The notes under the pieces were generated by a model. The model worked only from the letters and a program-made list of their open reading frames with translations. It did not search any database and was not told the origin of the DNA. Shown in pieces: positions 35,222 through 47,600 of a stretch of DNA of 64,000 nt (the first letter of the stretch is position 1; each line of letters starts with the position of its first letter). Location of the stretch: the NCBI GenBank assembly GCA_033980235.1, contig CM067062.1:11867527-11931526 (forward strand), written 5' to 3'. This DNA comes from Diadema setosum. Its lineage: Eukaryota; Echinodermata; Echinoidea; Diadematoida; Diadematidae. A program made the position numbers and the translations under genes.

Positions 35222-35366
35222 GGGGCCCGTTGCATAAAAGTTACAATTATGGTAACTTTGCCATTCCAATGGTAACTACTCAACAGACAATCAATATCAT
35301 GAATTCCATGGAAGTTACCATTGGATGGCAAAGTTACGATAATTGTAACTTTTATGCACGGGCCCC
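35222..35366. mobile_element. MITE with GGGGCCCGTTGCATAAAAG ends
   Basis: Arms of about 55 bases: GGGGCCCGTTGCATAAAAGT, then TACAATTATGGTAACTTTGCCA, are mirrored by TGGCAAAGTTACGATAATTG and TAACTTTTATGCACGGGCCCC. It can fold almost end to end. Confidence 0.82.
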
Positions 35367-35401
35367 AGATCAACATCAAAGGCACTACACATCTGCAGAA
35401 T

Positions 35402-35538
35402 CTTTGTTTGTTTGTTTTTGGTGTTGTTTGTTTGCTGTTTGTTTGTTTGGTTGGTTGTTTGTTTGTTTGTTTGTTTGTTTGTTTTTTGTTTGTTTGTTTG
35501 TTTGTTTGTTTTGATTGCTGTCTATTTGTTTGTTTGTG

Positions 35539-35575
<37 letters not shown>

Positions 35576-35592
35576 TGTGTGTGTGTGTGTGT

Positions 35593-35645
<53 letters not shown>
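35402..35645. repeat. (TTTG)n followed by (GT)n
   Basis: TTTG units at 35404-35515, then (TG)n at 35547-35643. Long open frames across this block are repeat translations. Confidence 0.95.
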
Positions 35646-35646
<1 letters not shown>

Positions 35647-35656
35647 TTTGCCTCCC

Positions 35657-35742
35657 TAGAAAACCGGCTACCGGGACTGTTTGAACTCGGTGATGTAAAC
35701 TTTTACACGAACCTCGATCCGCCGCCGCCGCACATCTATGAC
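35657..35742 (+). pseudogene. Orphan exon-like segment ended by a transposon-derived stop
   Basis: After a good acceptor (TTTTGCCTCCCTAG), one frame reads NRLPGLFELGDVNFYTNLD then four Pro and HIYD. Codon use here is GC-richer than the surroundings and looks coding. The next codon, TAG, is the first three bases of the inserted MITE at 35743. Beyond the insertion the same frame continues open for about 29 codons. No partner exon was found upstream and the protein is not recognised. It may be a broken terminal exon or an upstream part of the next gene. Confidence 0.35.
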
Positions 35743-35877
35743 TAGCCTTTTGTCAAGGCCCTCTCGCTGTAACGGACGTGCGAACGGACGAGCGAAGCGA
35801 GTCCATCCGAGCGCGCAGTGAACCCACTCGGCTGGGCTCGCTACACCATACAGCGAGAGGGCCTTGACAAAAGGCTA
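35743..35877. mobile_element. 135 bp MITE with perfect 29 bp TIRs and 9 bp target duplication
   Basis: TAGCCTTTTGTCAAGGCCCT then CTCGCTGTA is exactly mirrored at the right end. ATCTATGAC flanks both sides (35734-35742 and 35878-35886). A 9-base duplication is typical of Mutator-like (MULE) transposition. The core is GC-rich with CGGACG/GAGCGAAGCGAG words. Confidence 0.92.
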
Positions 35878-35886
35878 ATCTATGAC

Positions 35887-36797
35887 CGGACCGGAGATCG
35901 ACACTCGTCACATGCGCATAATCAGCCGTTGCGTCGTCTTCAAAAATTGGTCATGGTTATTTCACTACACTAGTTGGCTGGCAACCTGGATTTCTAGCAT
36001 CATATCAACACCTTCGGTATGTGTCGTAGATATAAGATGGAGTACTAGTAGTCAGGCTGGGAATTGTGAGGCAGCAAAGTTTTATCACGATTGTGATGGT
36101 AAAAGGTCACATCATTTGACGGCACAAGCTTAGTTCAGTCCCATGCGTTTTGTTTTGTGCTGTTCAGAGATTGAGATGTTGACCAATTATTGGTTATCAA
36201 CCGTGTTTACACGTAATACCCCCCCCCCCCCAGAGTCCATGATATAGTCTGATAAAATAGTAGAAATCCATATCCAGGATTTTAGCAGTGACAGTATTGC
36301 TATTTAGAGCCGCATCTGGAATATTCAATGAGGTTCACAATGGTCCAACCCCTTCCAAGTTTGCTGTGCCGCACCACACACTGCCTGTGCTGTGGTGGTG
36401 GTAGTACTTAAAATATGTAGTAGTGCTAGTGGTACTGGTAGTGTGGGGGGATTGTTGTTGGCTAGTTTTGTTTTGTTTTTCTTTATAACCTAAGACTTTC
36501 TCAAGAACCTCAAGAGATATTTGATGATATTTTTATTCACAATCATATTGACATGCATTTGAAGGGGAGTGCTGCAATTGTTTATGAATCATATTAACAA
36601 ATTTAAGGAGTTACTAAAATAACCAATTGATATGATCCAGATCTTAGTAAATATTAATACAAATAATTGCCACTTTGTATATCATGTATATCTTAAGCAA
36701 TCTTTGATTGAACTCATCACTTTGTGAAGCACATAAAGTGTGTGTTTGTGCTTCTTATTTCTTTCTGAAACAGATCTAAATGACAGTAACTTTTCAG
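35887..36797. other. Intergenic or 5' region of the CARF-like gene
   Basis: No further coding exon is supported. A C run lies at 36220-36230. The sequence just before 36798 (TTTCTGAAACAG and TTTTCAG) offers two acceptors. Confidence 0.5.
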
Positions 36798-36972
36798 GGT
36801 ATGGAGGAGACCAAGCAAGGAAAACAAATACCTTGGTTTGATGTCCAGCTCACACCCAACTTCGGCTACGTTGGCACACAGGAGGCAGCCAAAGCTCTCC
36901 GGGAGTTCTTTGAGCTGCAGAAAGCCCTGCGATTCACTGCACTCCGCACGTCTGCAAACTTTGGAAAGACTG
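36798..36972 (+). CDS. CARF-like gene, first identified coding exon
   Basis: TTTTCAG|GGT ATG to ACTG|GTCAGT. It encodes MEETKQGKQIPWFDVQLTPN and ends at ANFGKT, typical of the ALS2CR8 start. Reading is open upstream of the ATG inside the exon, so the protein may begin in an earlier exon. Confidence 0.7.
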
Positions 36973-38580
36973 GTCAGTAAACATCTCTCTATGAATTAAT
37001 TGGATAGTGCAGATGTGGGCTTGAGGACTTTTCATTCAGGCAGTAGGCCTAATGTGAAATATGTGAGTGAGCCTGAAATAGACTGCGAATGTCGAATGCA
37101 GTAAAACAATAATCAGCAGAAAAATGTGGAAAAGTTTTACAAAAGTTGAAACATTTGAAGACAAATACCCAGTATATTCAGGCAAGTGTCAGTGGGAAAT
37201 GCATATAGTAGCAAAATTGGCCTGTCCTCAAAGGGTTGATGGACTGTCCTACAGGTTGCATTTATGTTCACCATGTCTTCACAGATTTAAATTGTAGCAA
37301 TTTTATCATCATTGTTCTACAATAACTCTTTGCTTCAAAATCATTTTGAAGCAGAAATAGTTACTTGGCTGTCAGGACTTGATAAAATATGATGCAAGTC
37401 ATCACCCAGTTTTTGTGAAATAATGGATGTTAAAACCACTAATAAGCAGTCCTTTTTATACTTATCATATGTATTAAAAAAAAACAGAAAAAAAAATGCA
37501 GGTACAGAGAAACACAAAATGTACCTATACTGGTCTATGATTTGTATAATCGGGATCTCTTCGATTATAGTGAATCTATGGCACCAGATTAACAGACACA
37601 GATAGGCCTGTAATATTTTTGTTCTCTGCATAAACAACTTAATTCCAAGTTGCATCAACCGATGGACTTACTGCTGCTGCTAGCATTAAGTTACTTGTAG
37701 TCTATGTTTTGTTTATTGTTTCATCCATTATGCATGGACCATACATGTTTGTACTGATTCTCAGTGCATTTTGTGATAAATTGATATTTTGAATAGATGT
37801 GTTCATAAGCCATTTGTTCTGATTGTCAATATATTTTTGGTCTCCTTTCCTATTCATTTTCCTTTTTTTTTTTGTTTAGATACACTAAAGCAGAAGAAAA
37901 AATTGAAATGGGCTGACATTGAGTCGGTTGCCGGGACGGCCATACCATTTGATGGCGTCCCGTTTCTCATCCTGGACAAAAACACCTACGAGTGTGAGTA
38001 CGGCAAGGACCACAAGCTCAAACAGAGAGCCCAGCGAAAGTCCTCACACAATAATGATCAGGTATATTGTTTTGTATTTGGGGTCGTTCATTGTTTGTTA
38101 CCTCCACCAAGGGAGGAGGTTATTTTTCTTTGGTGTTTGTTTGTTTGTTTGTTTGTTTGTCCAAGTGCAAAATAACTCAAAAAGTCGTGAACAGATTCGG
38201 ATGAAACTTACAGGAAAGGTTGAGAATGACATAGGTAACAGACGATTAAATTTTGGTACTAATCTGGCAATTTTGTTGATTTTATGGAGGATTTTTGATA
38301 TTTTGGCAGGTAGGGACAAGAACTTGGGAGTTCAAGCTGCACATTTTTAAAGTTTTCCTACGCATACTAAAGTGCATGCTCTAGTTTCTGTTAAGGGGAG
38401 GCGCACTGTGCAACTGGAAGTTTATGAAGTAGCAAAGGCTTCTACAGTGTCTATTGGGAGTTTGGGTGACTTTCAGCATGTATACATATGGATGGAAGTC
38501 ACTGATCTCTATGGAAGAACAAGATCAGTGGGGGAAATGAGCTGCTTGACAGAGGTCTGCACTCTCAGACTGCTTCTCTA

Positions 38581-38612
<32 letters not shown>

Positions 38613-41600
38613 TTTCATGAAATGGGTAATCAAATGTCATTCAGAACATGATATGATAAAATGATTGCATTAGGTGGCAAATATTACTTTCTGTCCAGTG
38701 CAGTGTGAATAAGGTCTGTGTGAATTTCTTTGATATTATATGTTACTGAAGAAAGGGTCTTCCATTACCAAAACCTTTTCTTTTCTATATCATGACAATG
38801 AATGTAGCAATATGCAGTGATTATAAGGTGAAATACTCTGCAAGATATGACTAGGTGCATCTGTCCACGATACATGTACCATTTCTCTTGCATTTCATAT
38901 GAGACCTGCTATTATATATCCCACCTGAAAGCCAAGGGGGAATTCATTTTGGAATTTTAGTTGGTTCTTGTGAACACCTATCAAAACAAAAGCTTTCTAG
39001 ATAATTTGTTATTAGCTCACCTGAGCCAAAGGCTCAAGTGAGCTATTGCGATCGCCCTTCGTCCGGCGTCCGGCGTCCGTCGTGCGTCGTCCGTCGTGCG
39101 TGTCCGGCGTCCGTCGTGCGTAAACTTTTTACATTTTCATCTTCTTCTTGAAAACCCCAAGACCGATTTTCATCAAACTTGGCAGGTAGCATCCCTAGGG
39201 GGTTAGGAACTCAATTTGTTAAAATGGGCACCATGCCCCACCCAGGGGGCCCCCAAGGTGGCCCAAACCCCCCAAAATTAAGGAATCTGTAAAAATCTTC
39301 TTCTCTAGAACCAGAAGTGATAGAGCTAAGTTAATACTATGAGTTAGTACATTGATGACTATAGTTTCAAGTTTGTTCATGGCAGAATCAGGGGTGCCCC
39401 CCTTGGGACCCAGGGGAGGGGGGTGGGGAGGGGTCCTAATGGGGCCTAAATTGTACATTTTCATCTTCTTCTTGAGAACCCCATGACCCATTTTCACCAA
39501 ACTTGGCAGGTAGCATCCGTAGGGGGTTAGGATCTCATTTTGATAAAATGGGCACCATGCCCCACCCAGGGGGCCCCCAGGGGGGCCCAACCCCCCCCCC
39601 CCAAAAAAAAAAATGAAGGAATCTTTAAAAATCTTCTCTAAGATAAGCTAAGATAATACTATGAGTGAGTACATTAATGACTGTAGTTTCAAGTTTGTTC
39701 ATGGCAGATCCAGGGGTGCCCCTCTTGGGGGCGGGGGGGGGGGGGTTGTCAAGGTCCAAATGGGGGCCTGAATTGTACATTTTCATCTTCTTCCTGAAAA
39801 CCTCATGATGGATTTTTGTCAAACTTGGCAGGTAGCATCCCTAGGGGGTCAGGATCTCAATTTATCAAAGTGGGCACCATGCCCCACCCAGTGGGCCCCA
39901 GGGGGCCCAACCCCCCCCCCCAAAAAAAAAATGAAGGAATCTTTAAAAATCTTCTCTAAGATAAGCTAAGATAATACTATGAGTGAGTACATTAATGACT
40001 GTAGTTTCAAGTTTGTTCATAGCAGATCCAGGGGTGCCCCTCTTGGGGGCAGGGGGGGGGGGGGGGGTGGGGGAGAGGTTGGGAAGGTCCAAATGGGGGC
40101 CTGAATTGTACATTTTCATCTTCTTCCTGAAAACCTCATGATGAATTTTTGTCAAACTTGGCAGGTAGCATCCCTAGGGGGTCAGGATCTCAATTTATCA
40201 AAGTGGGCACCATGCCCCACCCAGTGGGCCCCAGGGGGCCCCAATGCCCCCAAATGAAGGAATCTTTAAAAATTTTGGCCCTTATTGTACATTTTCATGT
40301 TCTACTTGAGAATGCCTGGTCAAATTTTAGTAAAGCTGTGAATAATTTAGATTAGTGACTGCGTGAAAGGTGAACTTGCGATACTCAGGTGAGCGCTAGA
40401 CCCACGGGTCTCTTGTTATCTAAAGCTTTCTCTTGTAACATCACATTCACAGTAATGGTTCGTCAGTTGAGATTTGGGAACACTTGACACCTCTTTGTAA
40501 TGTATGTTTTTTCTTCTATTTTTTTTTTTTTTCAAATTGAGGAAATCCATTCATTAATTGTGCAACAACATCTTTTCAAAGAAGTACAATGCACTCTCAT
40601 TAAAATGAACACCATTATAATGAAATTCGGTTACAACAAACTAAAAGGTTAGGCTGCAAAATTATCTGCTTTTTGTTCTTTATTGTTTGTTTGTTCAGTT
40701 ATAATGAAATTTTGATATAAGGAAAGAAAATTGCCAGTCCCAAGGACTTGGTCATTGCAGGAGTCCACTGTACTTGACTGCAATGTGAAAATGCCTTTCA
40801 CGACAATGTGCAATTTCAAAACTCTTCCATCTCTAACTGGAGACCCAAATGGTGTGGAAGCCCAACGAGCCCCCAGGGGGCCCAAACATCTAATTCATCA
40901 GAGTGATGAATATGTTCTGAAGTGTGTGAATTACTTTATGCCATGTCAATGTTACATCACAGCTAGTTTGCTATTCTGCCAGGGCGATGCCGTCAATAGC
41001 TCCAGACGGAAAACCAGCGAAGCAGAGAAACACAAGAAGAGGAATTGCCCCGCCAAAATCCGTATGAAGGAAGTCATGAAGTTTCCAGATTTCAAGGTGG
41101 GCATTTTTTGCTGTTGATCACACAGAAATGGGTCAATTCTTTTGTTTACAACAACAACAACAACCACAACAACTGCAACAAAAACGACAATAACGACAAC
41201 AACAAGAAGAAGCAAAATAACTCACAGTGGAAGCCACTAAACTCTGATTCTGTTCTTCGTGTAGTCTTAATCTGTACCAAGCACATTTGATACTTTCAGC
41301 TTTCAGCTTGTTTAATATGTTAGAGAATATCAAAAGTGGTCAAAGAGGGAATTTGTTCAAATCCATTATACAGTAACAAGTTGAGATGGATGAGGAAAGG
41401 AGAGGAGCTAACTTCACATCTATCTAAAGAAGATGCAATAATTCATGTAAAATGTTTATAGGATTTTGAAATGTTTTATGAAAGTGTGGATGGGCTGGGA
41501 TCAGCATGGCTGCAGTTTACCAATTTAGATATGATACATGATGCTTTCAAATTGTTATGCTGTTGATAAAGCACCCTATCCCTCCATCCTCTATCCATCC

Positions 41601-44600
41601 GCTACTCATAGCAGGTATTTAATTTGGTTGATTTTTAAGGATGTATTCCTGTGAAGCAAATTTATCGTATGTCCCATTCTAGCTGGACTTTGACAGCCGC
41701 TACCAGAGGAACAAGGTGACGGAAAACCTCAACATCGCCATGGAGAAAGGTCAGGTGGTGGGCGAGAGGCGGATCTACATCTCCTTCCCAACAGACGATG
41801 AGCACAAGAGTCATGACCTCAGAAGCCAGGTCAGTGTCCAAGAGCAATTTTACCGTATACCGTAAGACCACAAATATTCTCGCTATATAATTCCCGCAGA
41901 CTGGAGCTGACAGCCATCCTCCTGGCATGAAACTTTCGTGAATCGCCACGTGCATTAGTTTAGACAAAACCTTTTCTTGTGCATTTTACTTTTTTTGAAG
42001 CTTGGCTCCTCACCAGAGTCACAAAATTTTCATGCAAGCAAAAATTCTGGTTTTTACAGTCAGTGTCTAAAGCAAGCACATTGTCAAAAGTCATAAATCA
42101 GCAAAATACAGGTCTCTTAATTGACAAGAAAGAAGAAAAGCATATTGCCTGTGAATTATATGATATTTCCAATAAGCTACATCGTAGATTGTGGTTGTGG
42201 TGCCAATGCATGTGATCATCCCTCATCACAATTTCTGTGTCAGTTGCAACTGCACGAAATCATATCATTGTTATTCACTGTCAACATAATGCCACAAAGT
42301 CCTGTGAAATTGTGAAGCTTTTCTTCATGTACTGTAAAGGGAGGAAATGTTGGGGTGCATTTTAAGTTTGCGAATTTCACAAGTGCCAGAATTTGCGAAT
42401 TTCACAAGTGCCAAAATTTGCGAAATTAAAATGCATGCGAAAGTTCTTTCCTACACAATATGCATTGGATGCCATTGGCAATTTGCGAACATTTTATGCT
42501 GCAAGAAAGCCGTCAGCTCCAATTAGCTAAATTTTCATGCCGCAAATATATCGTCTTTTACAGTACGCTTAATCTAACATGCTGCATCCACATACTTCTA
42601 GGCTTTGTTACAGAATGTTAGCATGATTTGGTATGTAATATAGACAAATTGCTTTGAAATTACAATTTCATTTTATCAATGTACTAGTAAACATACTGCA
42701 CAATTTTTGTTTCTTCTGTTGTTATGTTTTTCATTTTGTGTGTGTGTTTTTTCCCCTTGCTTTCAGGTCTGTGTAACTGGTCAGCATGTAGATGAAAGAA
42801 TCATCAACTTGATTGACCAGCTGATAGCCGAGAGAGCCGAGAGGACTGTGGAGGAGGTCAGTCATGAGATCAGCTCTTTTGTGGAGGACGTTCTGTCTAA
42901 GGACGGCCTTGCATCAGACTTGCCGTCCTTCAGACTTTCCCCAGGTGATGGTGATATAAGGTATGTTCATCTGCTGGTTTGAATTTACATGCCTTTTCAA
43001 AGAATCTGTATTTTGGTAATGTGAATCGTAATTGCACTACTTCGTAGACAGAATTTCTGCTGGTTTCAGACAGGCAGTTTATGTGTTTTATGAGGATGGA
43101 GGGATGGATCTTGAGAGGATATCTTCAATCAGTAACTGTTTTGCAACCTTTTTTTTCGTTATATTCAAAGCACCCAAGAAATATGCTATTGTATTATTTT
43201 GTGGTGGAGTTACTTTTAAGATACCAAACTGTTGAGCATAGTTACCTGCATGAATGAAGGAAATATGTGATGTGATAGAAAAGACAGTGTTCCTCCCTTT
43301 CTCATGTTTCTTTTATCGTGGGTCTCATTAAAGCTACCATATGGAAGCAGCACTCATCATCCACACATATTCCAAACTCAGTCCCGAGGAGCTTCCGGAG
43401 CTTGTGACGAGGCACAGGATGAAAAGTGGAGACCAGATTTATTTCAGGAGACAGTCCATTCGGGTATGGCACAGGTAGTGAAACTAACAGCAGAAAAGCA
43501 AAGACTTGAGATTCTTTTTGTGTGATGAAATCTCAAAGTCCCAGCCTCATAGATCTTACTTTCCATTTCAAACAGCACTAGCAGTTGGTGATGCAATAAT
43601 GAGCAGTTAGAAACAGATTCAGTGTTTTATGTTTCTTATGATAAAATAACATATCCATTTAAATGGGTACACAGCAGAAAATGTTTCATTGGTCTTAATT
43701 AGAGAACTATCATATCACTGTCATACATTCCTTTTCAATCATGTTCTTGCGTTACTGTACCATGCATACCATATTAATATGTTATTACCTTTTTATGCCT
43801 CCGCCACGAAGTGGTGCCGGAGGCATTATGTTTTCGGGTTGTCCGTCCGTCCGTCCTTCCGTCCGTCCGTAATGAATTTTGTGGACAAGGTAACTATCAA
43901 AACCTGTTGAGGTATCCTATGGAAACTTGGCATGTATGTGTATTAGGGGGTGAAGTTGTGCCTATCAACTTTTGGGTGCACATGCTCAAGGTCAAAGGTC
44001 AAAAGGTCAAGGTCAAATACATAAAATTTCACTATTTCCACCATATCTATTGAATGCCTGAAGATATTTTCTTGAAACTTAGTGTATACATGTATTACCC
44101 AATTAAGATTCTCTGGTGAAAGTTTGGGTCATGAAGTCAAAGGTCAAAGGTCCAAAGGTCAGGGTCAAATACATAAAATTTCACTATTTCCACCATATCT
44201 ATTGAATGCCTGAAGATATTTTCTTGAAACTTAGTATATACATGTATTACCCAATTAAGATTCTCTGGTGAAAGTTTGGGTCATGAGGTCAAAGGTCAAA
44301 GGTCAAAAGGTCAAGTAAAGATATTAAAACTTCTTTTTTTTCTCCATACCTTGGAAAATTGTTCAAGGTATCTTCATGGAACATAGTATACATGTATACA
44401 TATACTGACTGGAAGTGATTATCTAGAGAATGTAGGGTTCATGTGGTCAAAGGTCAAGTGCAACACTTCAAAATTTTACTATTTCCCTCCTCTCATGCAA
44501 TGCCAGCAGGGTTATTTTTTGTCCCCGCCGAACGAGTTCGAGCAGGGGACTATGAAACGGGCTCCGAACGTGTGTGTGTCCGTGTGTCCGTCTGTCCGTC

Positions 44601-47600
44601 CGTCCGTCTGTCTGTGCGTCCGTGTGTGATCAAAATTGTTCAATTTGCTACTTCTCTGTCATTTATGAGCCAATTTTGATTCTGTTTACTTTATATGATA
44701 GCACTACATGGGAGCTTTGAAACTTCTACACAGAATTTCAGTCGTGACCTTTGACCTTGACCTTTGACCTATATTGTACATTTTGCTTCAAAATGCTACT
44801 CCTTCGCCATTTCTAACCCGATTTCGATTCCGTTTGCTTTATGTGATGGCACTAGGTGAGGGCTTCAAAACTTCTACACAGAATTTTGACCCATGAATTC
44901 TTTGACCTTTGACCTTGATTTTTGACCTATATTGTACATTTTGCTACAAAATGCTACTCCTTCGCCATTTCTAATCCGATTTCGATTCCGTTTGCTTTAT
45001 GTGATGGCACTAGGTGAGGGCTTCAAAACTTCTACGCAGAATTTTGACCCATGACTTCTTTGACCTTTGACCTTGATTTTTGACCTATATTGTACATTTT
45101 GCTACAAAATGCTACTCCTTCGCCATTTCTAATCCGATTTCGATTCCGTTTGCTTTATGTGATGGCACTAGGTGAGGGCTTCAAAACTTCTACACAGAAT
45201 TTTGACTCATGACTTCTTTGACCTTTGACCTTGATTTTTGACCTATATTGTACATTTTGCTACAAAATGCTACTCCTTCGCCATTTCTAATCCGATTTCG
45301 ATTCCGTTTGCTTTATGTGATGGCACTAGGTGAGGGCTTCAAAACTTCTACACAGAATTTTGACCTTTGACTTCTTTGACCTTTGACCTTGATTTTTTAC
45401 CTATATTGTACATTGGCTACAAAATGCTACTCCTTCGCCATTTCTAACCCGATTTCAATTCCGTTTGCTTTATGTGATTGCACTAGGTGAGGGCTTCAAA
45501 ACTTCTACATAGAATTTTGACCTTTGACTTCTTTGACCTTTGACCTTGATCTTTTTACCTATATTGTACATTTTGCTACTAAATGCTACTTCCGGCGGGG
45601 ACATATATTACGCACCGCGTAATTTCTACTTTTCCTTGTTTTTTTACACTTGGTGTATGCATACATGTGTAACCTAATAGAAAATTTTTTTTTTTGGTGT
45701 GCGCCTCCATAGGTAGCCCCACTCATTTAGGGCTCTGATTATATTGTCTCTTTTACCTGGTTTTTGCTGCATTTTTGCAGTATGGTTGTTTATATTGTAT
45801 TCTGTTTGTGTCAAGGATCTTGCTAGACCATTTCCAGTCAATTTGTTGGTAAGTTAGCTGTATATTTAAGCAGATGAATTTTGTATCTTGATACTGTTGC
45901 CTACTCTGTATTGCCATTTTCAGTGTCCAGCCCAGTGTTGCACACTTGCTTCATGCATCTTGTGTGTGTACTTGCTTTGTACTTTCAATAGCACCTTTTG
46001 TTGTCACACCGTTCACATGACGGATTGTGTATGTCAATAGCATCACCTCCACAGCAATGGAGGGGATTAAGATCTGGCGTCTCTGGCATCTCTTCTTTTG
46101 TATACCTCTGATTGTATCTCTCTTGAACGTGAACCATGTATTCATGCTGCCAACTGATGCTTGTAACTGTAATCACAGTCTACTTTCTCCTGTTCACAGG
46201 CTTGTCAGACACTGTGGTAAACCTGTTGCATACTATAGCAACACATGTGCATGTTTTCAGTTAGCCATCCTACTGTCCGGTGACATTCAAACAAACCCAG
46301 GTCCATGTACTGAAGTCGATGTAATGCAACATGCTAATGAGTATTGCAGTAGTTTTCAACCGAATCGTATTACATATGATGTACATGCCCTCCATCAGTT
46401 TAATGGGAAGCCCAGTCATCTACTTCCTTTGACTGTTTGGAGAAGGGTATGTGATCTTGGGATTGCGCAGCAGCGGCGTACTCACAGGGGACGCCGTAGG
46501 CGAAGGATTCCAAGGTCACAATCCCTTTGTGATGCTTCCAGTGGGTCTCAATTTGGTTTATGGAACGCAAGATCCTTGACGAATAAAGTCGATGCAGTGT
46601 CAACTCTGATCATAGATAATGATATTGATGTGTTAGTCATCACTGAGTCATGGCTTTCAGGTGACCAGAGGGATGAGCCTACCCTTGCTGAATTGAAATT
46701 ATCCCTTCCAAATTTCAATATTATCAATCATCCCAGAAAGACATCTAGAGGAGGTGGTATCTGCGTCCTGTATAGGTCTGCTGCGCGTTGTGTTGTCAAT
46801 GACACACACAAATTTTTGTCTTTTGAACTGCTAGATTTCACGATTCATCTCACTTCTTCATCTACTGTTCGGGTTTATTGCATTTATCGCCCACCCCATT
46901 CCTCTCGTCACACCTTTACCAGCAACGACTTTCTTGATGAGTTTTTAACTCTCCTCGAGAGTGCTGCTGTTGATGCTCATCCAACCATTCTTCTTGGTGA
47001 CTTTAATATACATGTAGATGATTCTGCTGATAGTTTCGCTCAGTCTTTTCTCAATGCCGTTGAAGCCTTTGGGTTTCATCAACATGTTAAGGGTGCCACT
47101 CACCAAGCAGGCCACACACTTGATTTAGTCTTTAGTAGGAAATCTGAAGATATTATTTCCCATATCACTGTATTGCCATCTTTGCCATCTGATCACTCCG
47201 CCATTCTTTCCGCCATTAATCTTAAAGGCCCACCAAATCCTAGAAGGAAAGTAAGCTTTAGAAAGCTTCGCAATATTGACACCAACTCTTTCCGCCAGGA
47301 TATTAAACAGGCTTTGTTGACTTCCCAGTGTACATCTTGTCCTACAGAAGCAATTTCAATGTATAATGACATGCTGAGTAATCTGTTGGACAAGCATGCC
47401 CCTGTTAAAACCGTGACTGTGACAATTAGACCCAATGCCCCTTGGTTCTCTGATGAGGTTAGGGAGGCCAGGAGGCGTCGGCGTCGTGCAGAACGTCGCA
47501 TGTTGAAGTCCGGCATGCAGACTGACATGGACCTGTATCGTCAAGAATGTGAGCTGTACTACAGTCTGATTACTGATGCAAAGTCCCAGTACCTGAGAAA

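Noticed and set aside
35230..35745. Cys/Val-rich open frames
   Set aside because: They are translations of (TTTG)n and (GT)n. Only the last 27 codons (35660-35742) look like coding sequence and are reported separately.
39219..40155. Repeated minus-strand open frames with similar proteins
   Set aside because: They are three copies of a 325-base tandem unit inside a mobile element, not a gene family.
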